Assembly (NCBI GenBank): GCA_002441465.1
Contig: DJWE01000005.1
Location: 42,086-106,085 of the forward strand
Source of the DNA: Propionibacteriaceae bacterium UBA6238
GTDB lineage: Bacteria; Actinomycetota; Actinomycetes; Propionibacteriales; Propionibacteriaceae
Direction: 5' to 3'
Length of the DNA stretch: 64,000 nt
The notes under the pieces are model-generated. The model was given only the letters and a program-made list of their open reading frames with translations. It was not told the origin of the DNA and ran no database searches. Shown here piece after piece: positions 9,045-17,168 of the stretch. Made by a program: the position numbers and the translations under genes. Within the stretch, counting starts at the first letter, position 1. Every line of letters begins with the position of its first letter.

Positions 9045-9739
9045 CAGCCCGACCCCCCATCCGCGAGGCCGTGAGCGTCTCCGGCGGCGGCCTCTGCGCG
9101 ACGGGCGGCGATGGCCGCCTCATGAGCAGCCAGGATCCCCCCGAAGTACTGGCGGTTCACCTGCTCCATCACCCCACCCGGCCTGAGCGGAAGGTGAGCC
9201 GTCATGCCTTCGAGGATGCGCTCCGCGCCAGCGGAGAGAGCGTCGAGTAGTTCCAGCACCTCTTCGGCCCAGGCCCGTACCTGGTCGCCGTCGGCTGAGT
9301 CGCTGCTTCGGGCCAGGCCGGCCACTACGCGTTCGCGGTCGCCGTCGACCGCTGCCAGTTCCTGCTGAATGCCCATGGCGATCCGGTATTCCGTCTCGCC
9401 TGCCCGCCTCGCGATACTGGTCAGCTCGCGGAACGCACTGTCTGCACTCGACCAGTCCGCCAGCATGTCGTCCACCGTGGACCCCAGGACCTCGGCAAGT
9501 GCGTACACCTCGTCCAGCCGGCAGGGCCGGACACCCTTCTCGACGCGGTCGATCGTCGCCTGGTGGAACTTCAGGCCGTGCCGCTCGCGCAGCTGCGCCG
9601 CCAGATCAGTCTGGGACAAGCCACGAAGCTCACGTAGGCGCCGAACCTCGCGCGCAAAGGTTTGGCCCAGGGGGCCGACGTCGGCACCGCCGTCACGGTC
9701 AGGCGGACTGCTTTTCGGGGACAGCCTGTGTGCACGCAT
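9044..9739 (-). CDS. XRE-family helix-turn-helix regulator of the element
   Basis: This 231-residue protein has an N-terminal Cro/C1-type HTH at about residues 29-90 (VRRLRELRGLSQTDLAAQL, ATIDRVEKG, LAEVLGSTVDDML). A mainly helical C-terminal region of no recognised family follows and may dimerise. It is co-transcribed with and overlaps the integrase, and diverges from the excisionase-like gene, which fits control of the integration/excision switch. TATCGT (9751-9746, minus) ends six bases before ATG 9739, with TTGGCA 17 bases further up, so the message is probably leaderless. A palindrome overlaps this promoter, suggesting autoregulation. Confidence 0.88.
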   Translation of the reverse strand: MRAHRLSPKSSPPDRDGGADVGPLGQTFAREVRRLRELRGLSQTDLAAQLRERHGLKFHQATIDRVEKGVRPCRLDEVYALAEVLGSTVDDMLADWSSADSAFRELTSIARRAGETEYRIAMGIQQELAAVDGDRERVVAGLARSSDSADGDQVRAWAEEVLELLDALSAGAERILEGMTAHLPLRPGGVMEQVNRQYFGGILAAHEAAIAARRAEAAAGDAHGLADGGSG

Positions 9740-9745
9740 ACCTAA

Positions 9746-9811
9746 ACGATAACAACACCATGTTGCGTTGCCAATATGGTGCTTGACAGCCGTGGCTCAG
9801 CAACGTACCAT
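9746..9811. promoter_or_regulatory. Divergent promoters with palindromic operator
   Basis: Minus strand: -35 TTGGCA (9774-9769), 17 bases, -10 TATCGT (9751-9746), start 9739. Plus strand: -35 TTGACA (9783-9788), 17 bases, -10 TACCAT (9806-9811). Between them lies an inverted repeat, CACCATGTTG (9756-9765) and CAATATGGTG (9772-9781), nine of ten bases matching, with a six-base spacer. It fills the XRE spacer and touches the plus-strand -35, so one bound dimer could repress both genes. Confidence 0.7.
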
Positions 9812-9851
9812 CAGGATGCTGGTATCCCATCACCCTGTTATGGAGCGAGCG

Positions 9852-10046
9852 ATGATCGACGAAGCAGAGATCTGGTTCACCGCGCAGGTCGCCGAGTACC
9901 TCAAGACCCCAGCCACAACCATCCGGTGGTGGCGCCACATCGGCCAAGGCCCCAAGAGTTTCAAGCTTGGCGCTCGGAAGGTCGCCTACCTCAGGAGCGA
10001 CGTCGAAGCCTGGCTTCAGCAGCAGTACACCGCTGAGGCCGTCTGA
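9852..10046 (+). CDS. Excisionase-like small HTH protein (AlpA/MerR-type)
   Basis: This 64-residue winged-helix protein begins EAEIWFTAQVAEYLKTP, then TTIRWWRHIGQGPKSFKLGARKVAYLRSDVEAWLQQ, the classic excisionase/AlpA layout in which the last block is the wing and C-terminal helix. Such proteins bend DNA to direct the integrase toward excision. GGAG (9842-9845) six bases before ATG 9852 decides the start; the frame is open from 9768 and ATG 9840 is possible. It diverges from the XRE-integrase operon and shares its operator region. Confidence 0.85.
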   Translation: MIDEAEIWFTAQVAEYLKTPATTIRWWRHIGQGPKSFKLGARKVAYLRSDVEAWLQQQYTAEAV

Positions 10047-10053
10047 ACAGGCC

Positions 10054-10125
10054 CCCACCCCGACAGCACGCCGCCTCCACGTGTCGGTCCGCACGGTCGC
10101 CTACTGGCAAGTATCACAAGCCTGA
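10054..10125 (+). pseudogene. Possible remnant of a second excisionase-type HTH
   Basis: In the frame ending at TGA 10123-10125 the sequence reads RRLHVSVRTVAYWQVSQA, which resembles the first helices of an excisionase/MerR HTH. It has no start codon and is out of frame with the gene just upstream. It may be a decayed duplicate. Weak evidence, because only about 18 residues are recognisable. Confidence 0.25.
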
Positions 10126-10698
10126 CGGGATACGACCCGACCGTTCCGTCCCAGCGACTGACTCCGCAGGCCTCGGTCATCGGTGCACGCCTGCTGCCGT
10201 GCTCCGGAGACGCCTACTGCGATCGAGTAGGTAGCCGACCGCCCGAGGTCACGCGCACGGGTCGACATGCGCTCTCCAGCCAGATTCCCTCGCACACCGG
10301 CCGGTTGCAGAAGGCCGTCAGCCCAGCGCTCAGCGGGCACCCTCAAGCTCGGGCGCTCCGAGATGCGTGCCGACCGATCCGACTCCGTTCGGAAGTGAAG
10401 CCGGGAACCTCGCACGCGATGGGTGGAGACAGGCTCCGCGGCGCCTGATGTCGATGTATTGAGCAGAGCTTCCAAGACCTCCCCAATCCGTCCCGTGCTG
10501 CCCACAACCCCGGCCTCAGGCCTGGCGCACGTGGAGCGATCACCGCTGCGTCGTCGCCGCTTATGGGCGCGTCATCGCAACCGAGATTCAGCCAAGGCTG
10601 CACGTTGATCGGTCGTGACGATCAGGGCGGCATGCCGCCTTCGGTCTGATTTCTTGGCGCGCCTCACCAATCCCGGTGGGTCTTCGTAGGCTGGCCTA
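10126..10698. other. Non-coding stretch, no convincing gene
   Basis: The short open frames here have no family-like sequence, no good ribosome site and mixed composition. No clear oriT or origin iterons could be seen. TAGGCT at 10687-10692 at the right edge is the -10 of the following antiporter gene. Confidence 0.5.
10687..10692 (+). promoter_or_regulatory. -10 element of the leaderless Kef-type gene
   Basis: TAGGCT ends six bases before ATG 10699, and no ribosome binding site lies between them. It is the same hexamer and spacing as at 89-94 and 39306-39311. Confidence 0.55.
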
Positions 10699-12276
10699 AT
10701 GGAGACGTGGCTCGTCTACCTGGGTGCCGCGCTCGCCGGGGGAGCGGTCGCAGCGGTGTTGCGTTTGCCCCCACTGGTTGGCTTTCTCGCGGCAGGCTTC
10801 CTCCTGGGATTCGCGGGTGTGCCTGAAGTGCCCGAGCTTGAGGGTGTCGCTGAGGCCGGTCTGGCTCTCATGCTGTTCACGATCGGGCTGAAGCTCGACG
10901 TTCGCAGGCTGTTCCGGCGTCATGTCTGGTCGCCCGCTCTGGCGCACCTCGCCACTTTCGGGGTGGTCACGGTGCTGGTGATCGCCGGGCTGGCGGCGGT
11001 CGGTGTTCCCTTTGCCGCCCCAGGGTCGTGGGGTTCCTTCGCTGTGGCGGCGTTCGCGCTGTCGTTCTCCAGCACCGTCTTCGTCGTCAAGCTCCTTGAG
11101 GACAGGGGGGACGAGGACTCGCTCTATGGTCGGGTGGCGATTGGCATCCTGCTGATTCAGGATCTGGCGGCGGTCATCTTCCTGGCTGTGGTTGGAGGGA
11201 CGGTGCCCTCTCCGTGGGCGTTGGCGCTGTTCCTCCTGGTTCCCGTGGTGCGCGTTGCCCGCTTCGTCTGGGCGCGGATCGCGCGAGCCGATCTGGAGAT
11301 TCTCTTCGGGGTGCTGATGTCTCTGGGTCCGGGCTACTGGGCGTTCACGGCAGTCGGGCTCAAGGGTGATCTGGGCGCTCTGGTCATCGGGGTGCTCCTG
11401 GCTGTCGATCCTCACGCCGAAGCCCTTGCGCGATCGTTGCTGCGCCTGAAGGACTTCCTGCTGGTTGGGTTCTTCCTGGCGATCGGTCTGGCTGGGGTGC
11501 CGGGTCCCGCGGAGATCGCGCTCGCGCTCGCGCTACTGCTGTTGCTGCCGGTGAAGGGGATTCTCTTCATCGTCCTGTTGAGGTGGGCACGGCTCCGGAA
11601 TCGCACGTCGGCCCTGGCAGCGGTTGCCTTGAGCAACTACTCCGAGTTCGGCATGATCGTGGTCGCGGTGGGCGCTGGCCACGGATTGATCGATCGGCAC
11701 TGGTTAGTGGCTGTCTCGCTTGCCGTGGCGCTGAGCTTCGTCATCGGGGCTTCGGTGGGACGCCGCGACGCGTCGTTCGCCTCGTGGCTGGCCGACCGGT
11801 TTCCCAACCGGGCCGAGCAGGTGCTCCTGCCCGAGGATCGCCACATTGTGATTGGTGACGCCAACGTGCTGGTTCTCGGTCTGGGGAGGGTGGGCATCGC
11901 AGCGTTCGAGCGTCTTGTCGCCGAGCCCGGTTTGCGTGTGGTCGGGATCGAGAGCGACCCGGAGGTGGTCGAGAAGCTGCGCGGGCGTGGTGTGAACGTG
12001 ATTGAGGGGGATGCGACCGACCTCGAGTTCTGGGAACGCATCCGTGGCAGGCACGGGCTGGAGATCGCCGTGTTCGCCCTGCCGAATCATGAGGCCAACG
12101 CTGCGGCCATCCGGCTGCTGCAGCGCACTCCGTTCGCCGGGACGATCGGGGTCGTCACCCGCGATGAGGACGAGGCGCCCGACTGGGCCGGGATCGGTGT
12201 GGACGCATCTCTGTCGTTGTACGCCGGGGCCGGCGCGCAGCTCGCCGAGCAGGCACTCCGGCACCGCCACGCCTAG
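10699..12276 (+). CDS. Kef-type (CPA2) monovalent cation/proton antiporter with TrkA-N domain
   Basis: This 525-residue membrane protein has about twelve hydrophobic segments over residues 5-360, including the CPA2 stretch SFSSTVFVVKLLEDRGDED and a QDLAAVIFL helix. A cytosolic Rossmann RCK/TrkA-N domain follows at about 385-510 (VLVLGLGRVGIAAFERL, then IEGDATDLEFW). Such proteins exchange K+ or Na+ for protons and are gated by nucleotide binding to the RCK domain. The lack of a TrkA-C domain and of a KefF/G partner leaves ion choice open. It is the first cargo gene of the element and likely contributes to cytoplasmic pH or K+ balance. Confidence 0.88.
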   Translation: METWLVYLGAALAGGAVAAVLRLPPLVGFLAAGFLLGFAGVPEVPELEGVAEAGLALMLFTIGLKLDVRRLFRRHVWSPALAHLATFGVVTVLVIAGLAAVGVPFAAPGSWGSFAVAAFALSFSSTVFVVKLLEDRGDEDSLYGRVAIGILLIQDLAAVIFLAVVGGTVPSPWALALFLLVPVVRVARFVWARIARADLEILFGVLMSLGPGYWAFTAVGLKGDLGALVIGVLLAVDPHAEALARSLLRLKDFLLVGFFLAIGLAGVPGPAEIALALALLLLLPVKGILFIVLLRWARLRNRTSALAAVALSNYSEFGMIVVAVGAGHGLIDRHWLVAVSLAVALSFVIGASVGRRDASFASWLADRFPNRAEQVLLPEDRHIVIGDANVLVLGLGRVGIAAFERLVAEPGLRVVGIESDPEVVEKLRGRGVNVIEGDATDLEFWERIRGRHGLEIAVFALPNHEANAAAIRLLQRTPFAGTIGVVTRDEDEAPDWAGIGVDASLSLYAGAGAQLAEQALRHRHA

Positions 12277-12399
12277 TCGCTGCTCAGATCGGGTGAACAG
12301 GAGGAAGCGACGACGTGGCGGGCGACCAGCCGGCAGACAGGACCCTGTGCCCGCGATCGCGCGGGACAATGACGCCATCAACACGCCCGTGGAATGTAC

Positions 12400-12630
12400 C
12401 TATGGGGTGCAGGGCATCAGACGGATGGCGGGTGTGGGGGCGGCCGCGTCGCGCCGCGGTTGCCGATCCTTAGCCTTGAGTGCGCGGTGGGTGGCTCCAG
12501 AAGGTGGGGTGGTGCGCCGCTGAGCCCACCGAAGACCGGCGCCTCGGCGGATGTCGGTGCGCCCGGTGTCGCGCAGGATCCAGAGCGTGAGCCATGCGGC
12601 GAGGGCGAGGGCGAGCAGAAGGTCAGCCAT
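12400..12630 (-). CDS. Doubtful small membrane protein
   Basis: A 76-residue open frame begins MADLLLALALAAWLTLWILRD, a good single transmembrane helix followed by basic residues, with AGGG upstream of ATG 12630. The remainder is Arg/Pro/Ala-rich and looks like random GC-rich sequence, so at most the first half may be meaningful. It lies 210 bases downstream of the minus-strand hairpin pair. Could easily be chance. Confidence 0.25.
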   Translation of the reverse strand: MADLLLALALAAWLTLWILRDTGRTDIRRGAGLRWAQRRTTPPSGATHRALKAKDRQPRRDAAAPTPAIRLMPCTP

Positions 12631-12856
12631 GATGACGTCCCTGGTGTTGTCGATGGTGAAGCGGGACCGCGAGGCTGGAGGGCAAAGGGAGGGCCTTCGT
12701 GCACCTCAAGTCTGCGGTGGGTGTTTATGTGTGGAGCTCGTTCAGCTGGCTCGCGTTTCTGCAGCTGACCACTTCGAGCGCGAACCCGCGGCTACCGAGC
12801 GAGGGAGCGGTGCTCCCATCGGGGGTCCGGCAGGTGGATGATCCATGGCATGTCTC

Positions 12857-12905
12857 CTTCCGGTCTGGCAGAACCGGAAGTCTCTCCCACCCAGCTCTCG
12901 CTGGG
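12857..12905 (-). ncRNA. Candidate structured leader RNA (two hairpins)
   Basis: On the minus strand an outer stem CCCAGC-GAGA-GCTGGG (GNRA loop) is followed by GGGAGAGACT and a perfect 8-bp stem CTTCCGGT / ACCGGAAG, then GGAGACATGCC. Paired stems with purine-rich joints are typical of riboswitch-like RNAs. It does not match the families I tried (see rejected list), so the call stays open. Confidence 0.35.
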
Positions 12906-13110
12906 CTCGGTCACCGGGCCTAATTGCTAGGTCCGTGGTGTCGGCGACCGACTCGTTCTTCGGGATACTCCCCTCCGTTGGGGTACGAACAACAATACGC
13001 GAAGACCGTTACGTGCGTAAAGTCCCGGCCATGAGTATTCGAGCAGCATGAAAGGCGAGGAGCGACAGCGAGGATGGTCGTGACCCCCCAGAGGAATGCC
13101 ATGGGCGCCC

Positions 13111-13140
13111 TTGACGTACGAAGACATGTTCGTGAATACT
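13111..13140 (+). promoter_or_regulatory. Promoter of the TerC leader
   Basis: TTGACG (13111-13116) and AATACT (13135-13140) are separated by 18 bases, placing the start near 13147, a few bases before the riboswitch. Confidence 0.6.
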
Positions 13141-13149
13141 GGAGCGCAC

Positions 13150-13255
13150 GAGGGGAGTACCCCGCTCGCGATGTCTCCGTCAGTTCGGCCGGCCCTGTTC
13201 GGCCCGGAGCGTCGGCCACCCCAGCCAGATTGGCGTGGTGGGGGAGACCTCCAAC
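13150..13255 (+). promoter_or_regulatory. yybP-ykoY manganese riboswitch
   Basis: The leader starts GAGGGGAGTACCCC (13150-13163) and ends GGGGGAGACCTCC (13240-13252), the two invariant segments of the yybP-ykoY aptamer. Between them are GC-rich paired arms, including GGCCGG/CCGGCC-type pairing around 13187-13204. This class binds Mn2+ and usually switches on Mn exporters. Position just upstream of a TerC gene is the commonest context for the class. Expected outcome: Mn2+ raises expression of the exporter. Confidence 0.82.
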
Positions 13256-13290
13256 CGCTCGCCGTGTGCGGGCAGGTGGAGGTATGGGGC

Positions 13291-14310
13291 ATGGATGTTC
13301 CGCTCTGGGCGTGGGCTGCAGTTCTCGCCGTGATTCTTGCGATGCTGGCGGTCGACCTTTTCGCCCATCGCACCGCTCACGTGGTGTCGGTTCGTGAGGC
13401 CGCCATCTGGTCGGGGGTGTGGGTCTCGCTGGGCCTGGCGTTCGGCGCGGTGGTGTGGTGGGCCTACGGCGCCCAGGCCGGCGGTGAGTACTTCGCCGGT
13501 TACCTGATCGAGAAGTCACTGGCGGTCGACAACGTCTTCGTGTTCGCGTTGATGTTTGCCTACTTCTCGGTCCCGCGGGAGTACCAGCACAGGGTGCTGT
13601 TCTACGGCGTGCTCGGGGCGTTGGTGTTCCGGGCGATCTTCATCGCCGGCGGTGCGGTGCTGATCGAGAACTTCTCCTGGGTCCTGTACCTGTTCGGCGC
13701 GTTCCTGGTGTTCACGGGCTGGAAGATGTTCACCCACCGCAACGAACAGCTCGACCCTTCCCGCAACCCGGTGCTGCGCCTGGTCAAGAAGTGGGTGCCG
13801 TCCACCGCGGAGTACCACGGGCAGCGATTCTGGGTGAAGCAGGCCGGCAAGTGGGTGGCGACCCCGCTGTTCACGGTGCTGGTCCTGGTCGAGGTCACCG
13901 ACATCATCTTTGCGGTCGACTCGATTCCCGCGATCTTCGCCGTCACCCAGGAACCGTTCCTGGTCTTCACCAGCAACGCCTTCGCCATCCTCGGTCTGCG
14001 GGCGATGTACTTCCTGCTTGCCGACCTGATCCACCGGTTCATCTACCTCAAGGCCGGGCTCGCCGTTGTGCTGGTCTTCGTGGGCGTCAAGATGCTGCTG
14101 CTCGACGTCTACAAGATCCCGATCTGGCTTTCGATCGCCGTGATCGCCACCACCATCACCGTCGCCGTCGTGTGGAGCCTGCGAGCCACCCGCGATCCGG
14201 CGCCGACACCGCAGGACCACGCGCCCACCGCGCCGGAACCTGAGGCCCGGGACGCCACCGCTGAGGCCGAAGTGGCAGGGGATGAGACGTTTGGACATCG
14301 GCGGATGTGA
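13291..14310 (+). CDS. TerC-family membrane protein, probable Mn2+ exporter
   Basis: This 339-residue protein has about nine hydrophobic helices. The TerC signature is clear: EYFAGYLIEKSLAVDNVFVF (split here as EKSLAVDNVFVFALMF) near residue 70, and VEVTDIIFAVDSIPAIFAVT near 200, whose acidic residues are likely metal ligands. Members such as Alx and MeeF export manganese, and the upstream riboswitch supports that role. A Pro/Ala-rich hydrophilic tail covers the last 35 residues. I chose ATG 13291, preceded by GGAGG, because the frame upstream to 13096 is the riboswitch itself. Confidence 0.9.
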   Translation: MDVPLWAWAAVLAVILAMLAVDLFAHRTAHVVSVREAAIWSGVWVSLGLAFGAVVWWAYGAQAGGEYFAGYLIEKSLAVDNVFVFALMFAYFSVPREYQHRVLFYGVLGALVFRAIFIAGGAVLIENFSWVLYLFGAFLVFTGWKMFTHRNEQLDPSRNPVLRLVKKWVPSTAEYHGQRFWVKQAGKWVATPLFTVLVLVEVTDIIFAVDSIPAIFAVTQEPFLVFTSNAFAILGLRAMYFLLADLIHRFIYLKAGLAVVLVFVGVKMLLLDVYKIPIWLSIAVIATTITVAVVWSLRATRDPAPTPQDHAPTAPEPEARDATAEAEVAGDETFGHRRM

Positions 14311-14400
14311 CCCCCGGGATCGACCCGGGCGGGTGCGCCGCGCGGGTGTTACGGGACGACATTCTCGTCCGTCCTGTCCCCTGCCCGTCGCGTCGGCCCC

Positions 14401-14406
14401 TAGGGT
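14401..14406 (+). promoter_or_regulatory. -10 element of the P-type ATPase operon
   Basis: TAGGGT here would start a leader of about 40 bases containing an imperfect GACTCG...CGAGTC hairpin before ATG 14454. No strong -35 is visible. Confidence 0.4.
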
Positions 14407-14453
14407 GGAAGAGACTCGGTGGTGCTTCGCTCACGAGTCGCTGAAGGATTGTC

Positions 14454-17168
14454 ATGGAACTCGTGCCACTTGTCCTGAACGAGCCAGCACGGCCGCGACC
14501 GTGGCACGTGCTATCTGCCACGGAGGCCCTGGAGGAGCTGGGGACCTCCCCGCGCGGTCTCACTGACGAGGAAGCGCGGGTCCGCCTTGACCGGCTTGGC
14601 CCCAATGCCCTGATCGATCGTGGGACCAAGTCCCCGTGGAAGATTCTGTGGGAGCAGCTGACCGCGGTGATGGTGGTGATCCTGCTGGCAGCCGCAGGGT
14701 TCTCACTGTTGTTGGGGAAATTCCTAGAGGCGGGTGCCATTGGCCTTATCGTGCTTCTCTTCGCGCTGTTGGGATTTCTGCAGGAGTATCGGGCCGAACG
14801 GGCGATCGCGGCGTTGCGCCAGATGACGGTCCCGTTCGTGCGGGCGGTGCGCGGTGGTCAAGTCGGCCAGTTGGCGGCGACGAATCTGGTGCCGGGAGAC
14901 ATCATCCAGCTGGCTGCAGGCGCGGTGGTTCCCGCGGATCTGCGCCTGCTCGAGACGGTAGCTCTGAAGATCCAGGAGGCCGCGCTCACCGGGGAGTCCG
15001 AGGCCGTGGAGAAGACCAGCGACCCCGTGACGCAGGTTGACTCCCCGTTGGGTGATCGGCTCAACGTCGCTTACTCGGGCACGCAGGTGGCGCACGGGCG
15101 GGGCGTGGGGGTGGTGGTGGCCACCGGCATGGCCACGGAACTCGGGAAGATTGCCGACCTGCTACAAGGCGTGAGGACGGAACGCACTCCGCTACAACAA
15201 CGGCTGGACAGCGTCGGCAAGCAACTCGCCGTCGTGGGGCTGGTCACCGCCGGGGTGGTTGCGGGGCTGGGAGCGTTGGCCGGGGAGACCTGGAGCGATC
15301 TGGTGCTCACAGCCATTTCGGTGGCGGTCGCGGTCATCCCGGAAGGCTTGCCGGCTGTCGTGACGTTTACCTTGGCGGTGGGGGCGCAGCGGATGCTGCG
15401 CCGGGAGGCGTTGATTCGGAAGCTACCGGCCGTGGAGACCCTGGGATCGGTAACGGTGATCTGCTCGGACAAGACGGGGACCCTGACGCAGAACCGGATG
15501 TCAGTCGCTCGCCTCGCGATCCCGGGAGAGCCCGAATGGGTGCCGGGCCATGGCATCCCCTCCCCGACGGCGAGCATGGCGCTGGTTGCTGGTGTGCTGT
15601 GCAACGACTCCGAAGTCCGTTGCGTCGATGGTGAGACCAAGCTGATCGGAGACCCGACCGAAACCTGCCTCCTCGAGGCGGCGTCTGTCGCAGGACTCGA
15701 TGTCGCGGGACTGGGGTCGGCTCTGCCACGCATCGCAGAGCTCCCCTTCGACTCCGAACGCAAGCGGATGAGCACCCGCCACCGGCGTGATGACGTTACG
15801 GTCTTCGCTGACGTCGACGGCGACCTCGTCTTCGTCAAGGGCGCCGTCGACGGAATGCTGACGCACCTCTCCTCGGTCTGGTTGACCGGCAATCCTCACC
15901 CGTTCGACGACACCGGACGGGCTTGGGTCGAGTCGACCAACGCGACACTCGCCTCTGCGGGGCACCGCGTGCTGTGCCTGGCCTTCCGGACGATCGAAAT
16001 CGGCGCGGACGCCGACCTGGAGGACGGACTGACCCTGCTTGGCCTGGTGGGCATCATCGACCCGCCCCGGCCGGAAGTGGCCGAGGCCGTCACAAAGTGC
16101 GAGACAGCGGGGATCAGGCCGGTGATGATCACCGGCGACCACCCCCTGACAGCTCGTGCCATCGCCCAACAGATCGGCATCGGCCGCGACGGCGTAGTCC
16201 TCACCGGCGTGGAACTCGACCGGCTTGCGGGGGAGGAGTTCGATCACGCGGCCCGCACCGTCAGCGTCTTCGCTCGCGTGGCACCCGAGCACAAGCTCCG
16301 GCTCGTCGACGCCCTCCAGCGCGACGGCCAGATCGTTGCGATGACGGGCGACGGGGTCAACGACGCCCCAGCGCTGAAGAAGTCAGACATCGGCGTGGCG
16401 ATGGGCATCACAGGCACCGACGTCTCCAAAGAGGCATCAGACATGGTGCTCCGCGATGACAACTTCGCCACCATCATCAGCGCGGTCGAGGAGGGCCGCG
16501 TGATCTACGACAATCTGCGCCGTTTCGTGTCCTTCGCGGTCGCCGGGAACCTCGGGAAGATCCTGGTCATGGTGGGCTGGCCGATCCCATACCTGTTCAC
16601 GGACCTCGACACCACGGCCGCAGTCGCGCTGCTACCCCTGCAACTGCTGTGGCTGAACCTGATGACGGACGGCTTGCTGGGACTTGCGATGGGCAAGGAA
16701 CCTGCCGAGCCCGACGTCATGCGACGCCCCCCACACGTTCCCGGCGGCAGCCTGTGGGCCGGTGGGCTCGGCCTTCACACCGCCTGGATCGGATTCCTGA
16801 TCGGCGCCATCGCCCTCGCCGTGGCGATCGGCTACCACGAGGCGGGCAACCCCGCATGGCAATCGATGCTGTTCACCACCCTCGCGTTCCTCCAGGTCGG
16901 TCAGGCGTTTGCCATCCGCTCCTTCCGCGACTCCCTGTGGAAGGTGGGGCTTTGGACCAACCCCCTCCTCCTCACCATCGCCGGCGTGGTCCTCTCCCTC
17001 CAACTGGCAGCGCTGTACACCCCGCTGGGCGACTTCCTGCAGGTGCAGCCTCTCGCGCCCGCGGACTTGTTGGTGGCAGCGGCGGCAGGCGTAGGCCTGT
17101 TCACTGTGATCGAGGTGGTCAAGGCGCTGACCCGGGCTCCGCTCACCTTTCGGGGGAGCCATGCCTGA
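14454..17168 (+). CDS. P2-type (Ca2+-like) cation-transporting ATPase
   Basis: This 904-residue pump has the full P-type layout: N-terminal cation_ATPase_N domain (residues 15-80), actuator with LTGESEAVEK, membrane helix 4 with PEGLPAVVT, phosphorylation motif DKTGTLTQN with Asp339, and hinge MTGDGVNDAPALKKSD near 630. Six C-terminal helices follow. PEGLP is the calcium-pump type, so Ca2+ is the best guess, though Mn2+ or other divalent cations are possible, and the nearby TerC and CaCA genes make divalent-ion homeostasis a plausible theme. It resembles mycobacterial CtpF-like pumps. It overlaps the next gene by eight bases. Confidence 0.92.
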   Translation: MELVPLVLNEPARPRPWHVLSATEALEELGTSPRGLTDEEARVRLDRLGPNALIDRGTKSPWKILWEQLTAVMVVILLAAAGFSLLLGKFLEAGAIGLIVLLFALLGFLQEYRAERAIAALRQMTVPFVRAVRGGQVGQLAATNLVPGDIIQLAAGAVVPADLRLLETVALKIQEAALTGESEAVEKTSDPVTQVDSPLGDRLNVAYSGTQVAHGRGVGVVVATGMATELGKIADLLQGVRTERTPLQQRLDSVGKQLAVVGLVTAGVVAGLGALAGETWSDLVLTAISVAVAVIPEGLPAVVTFTLAVGAQRMLRREALIRKLPAVETLGSVTVICSDKTGTLTQNRMSVARLAIPGEPEWVPGHGIPSPTASMALVAGVLCNDSEVRCVDGETKLIGDPTETCLLEAASVAGLDVAGLGSALPRIAELPFDSERKRMSTRHRRDDVTVFADVDGDLVFVKGAVDGMLTHLSSVWLTGNPHPFDDTGRAWVESTNATLASAGHRVLCLAFRTIEIGADADLEDGLTLLGLVGIIDPPRPEVAEAVTKCETAGIRPVMITGDHPLTARAIAQQIGIGRDGVVLTGVELDRLAGEEFDHAARTVSVFARVAPEHKLRLVDALQRDGQIVAMTGDGVNDAPALKKSDIGVAMGITGTDVSKEASDMVLRDDNFATIISAVEEGRVIYDNLRRFVSFAVAGNLGKILVMVGWPIPYLFTDLDTTAAVALLPLQLLWLNLMTDGLLGLAMGKEPAEPDVMRRPPHVPGGSLWAGGLGLHTAWIGFLIGAIALAVAIGYHEAGNPAWQSMLFTTLAFLQVGQAFAIRSFRDSLWKVGLWTNPLLLTIAGVVLSLQLAALYTPLGDFLQVQPLAPADLLVAAAAGVGLFTVIEVVKALTRAPLTFRGSHA

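Larger units (their letters stand above)
12277..13110. other. Long intergenic region between the Kef-type and TerC genes
   Basis: About 830 bases without a well-supported gene. It holds a weak minus-strand open frame (12400-12630) and, at 12857-12905, two strong adjacent hairpins described separately. The stretch around 12985-13050 is notably richer in A/T than its surroundings. Confidence 0.5.

Noticed and set aside
10101..10608. Open frames in the gap before the Kef-type gene
   Set aside because: Arg/Ser/Pro-rich sequences without domain features or good ribosome sites.
12840..12930. Assigning the minus-strand hairpins to the M-box, glycine, NiCo or c-di-AMP riboswitch
   Set aside because: Short matches such as GGGAGAGAC or GGAGACATGCC exist, but the other invariant segments and pairing order of these families are missing.
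14353..14375. DosR-like box upstream of the P-type ATPase
   Set aside because: GGGAC and GTCC half-sites are present, but the spacing is too long for the known 20-bp motif.
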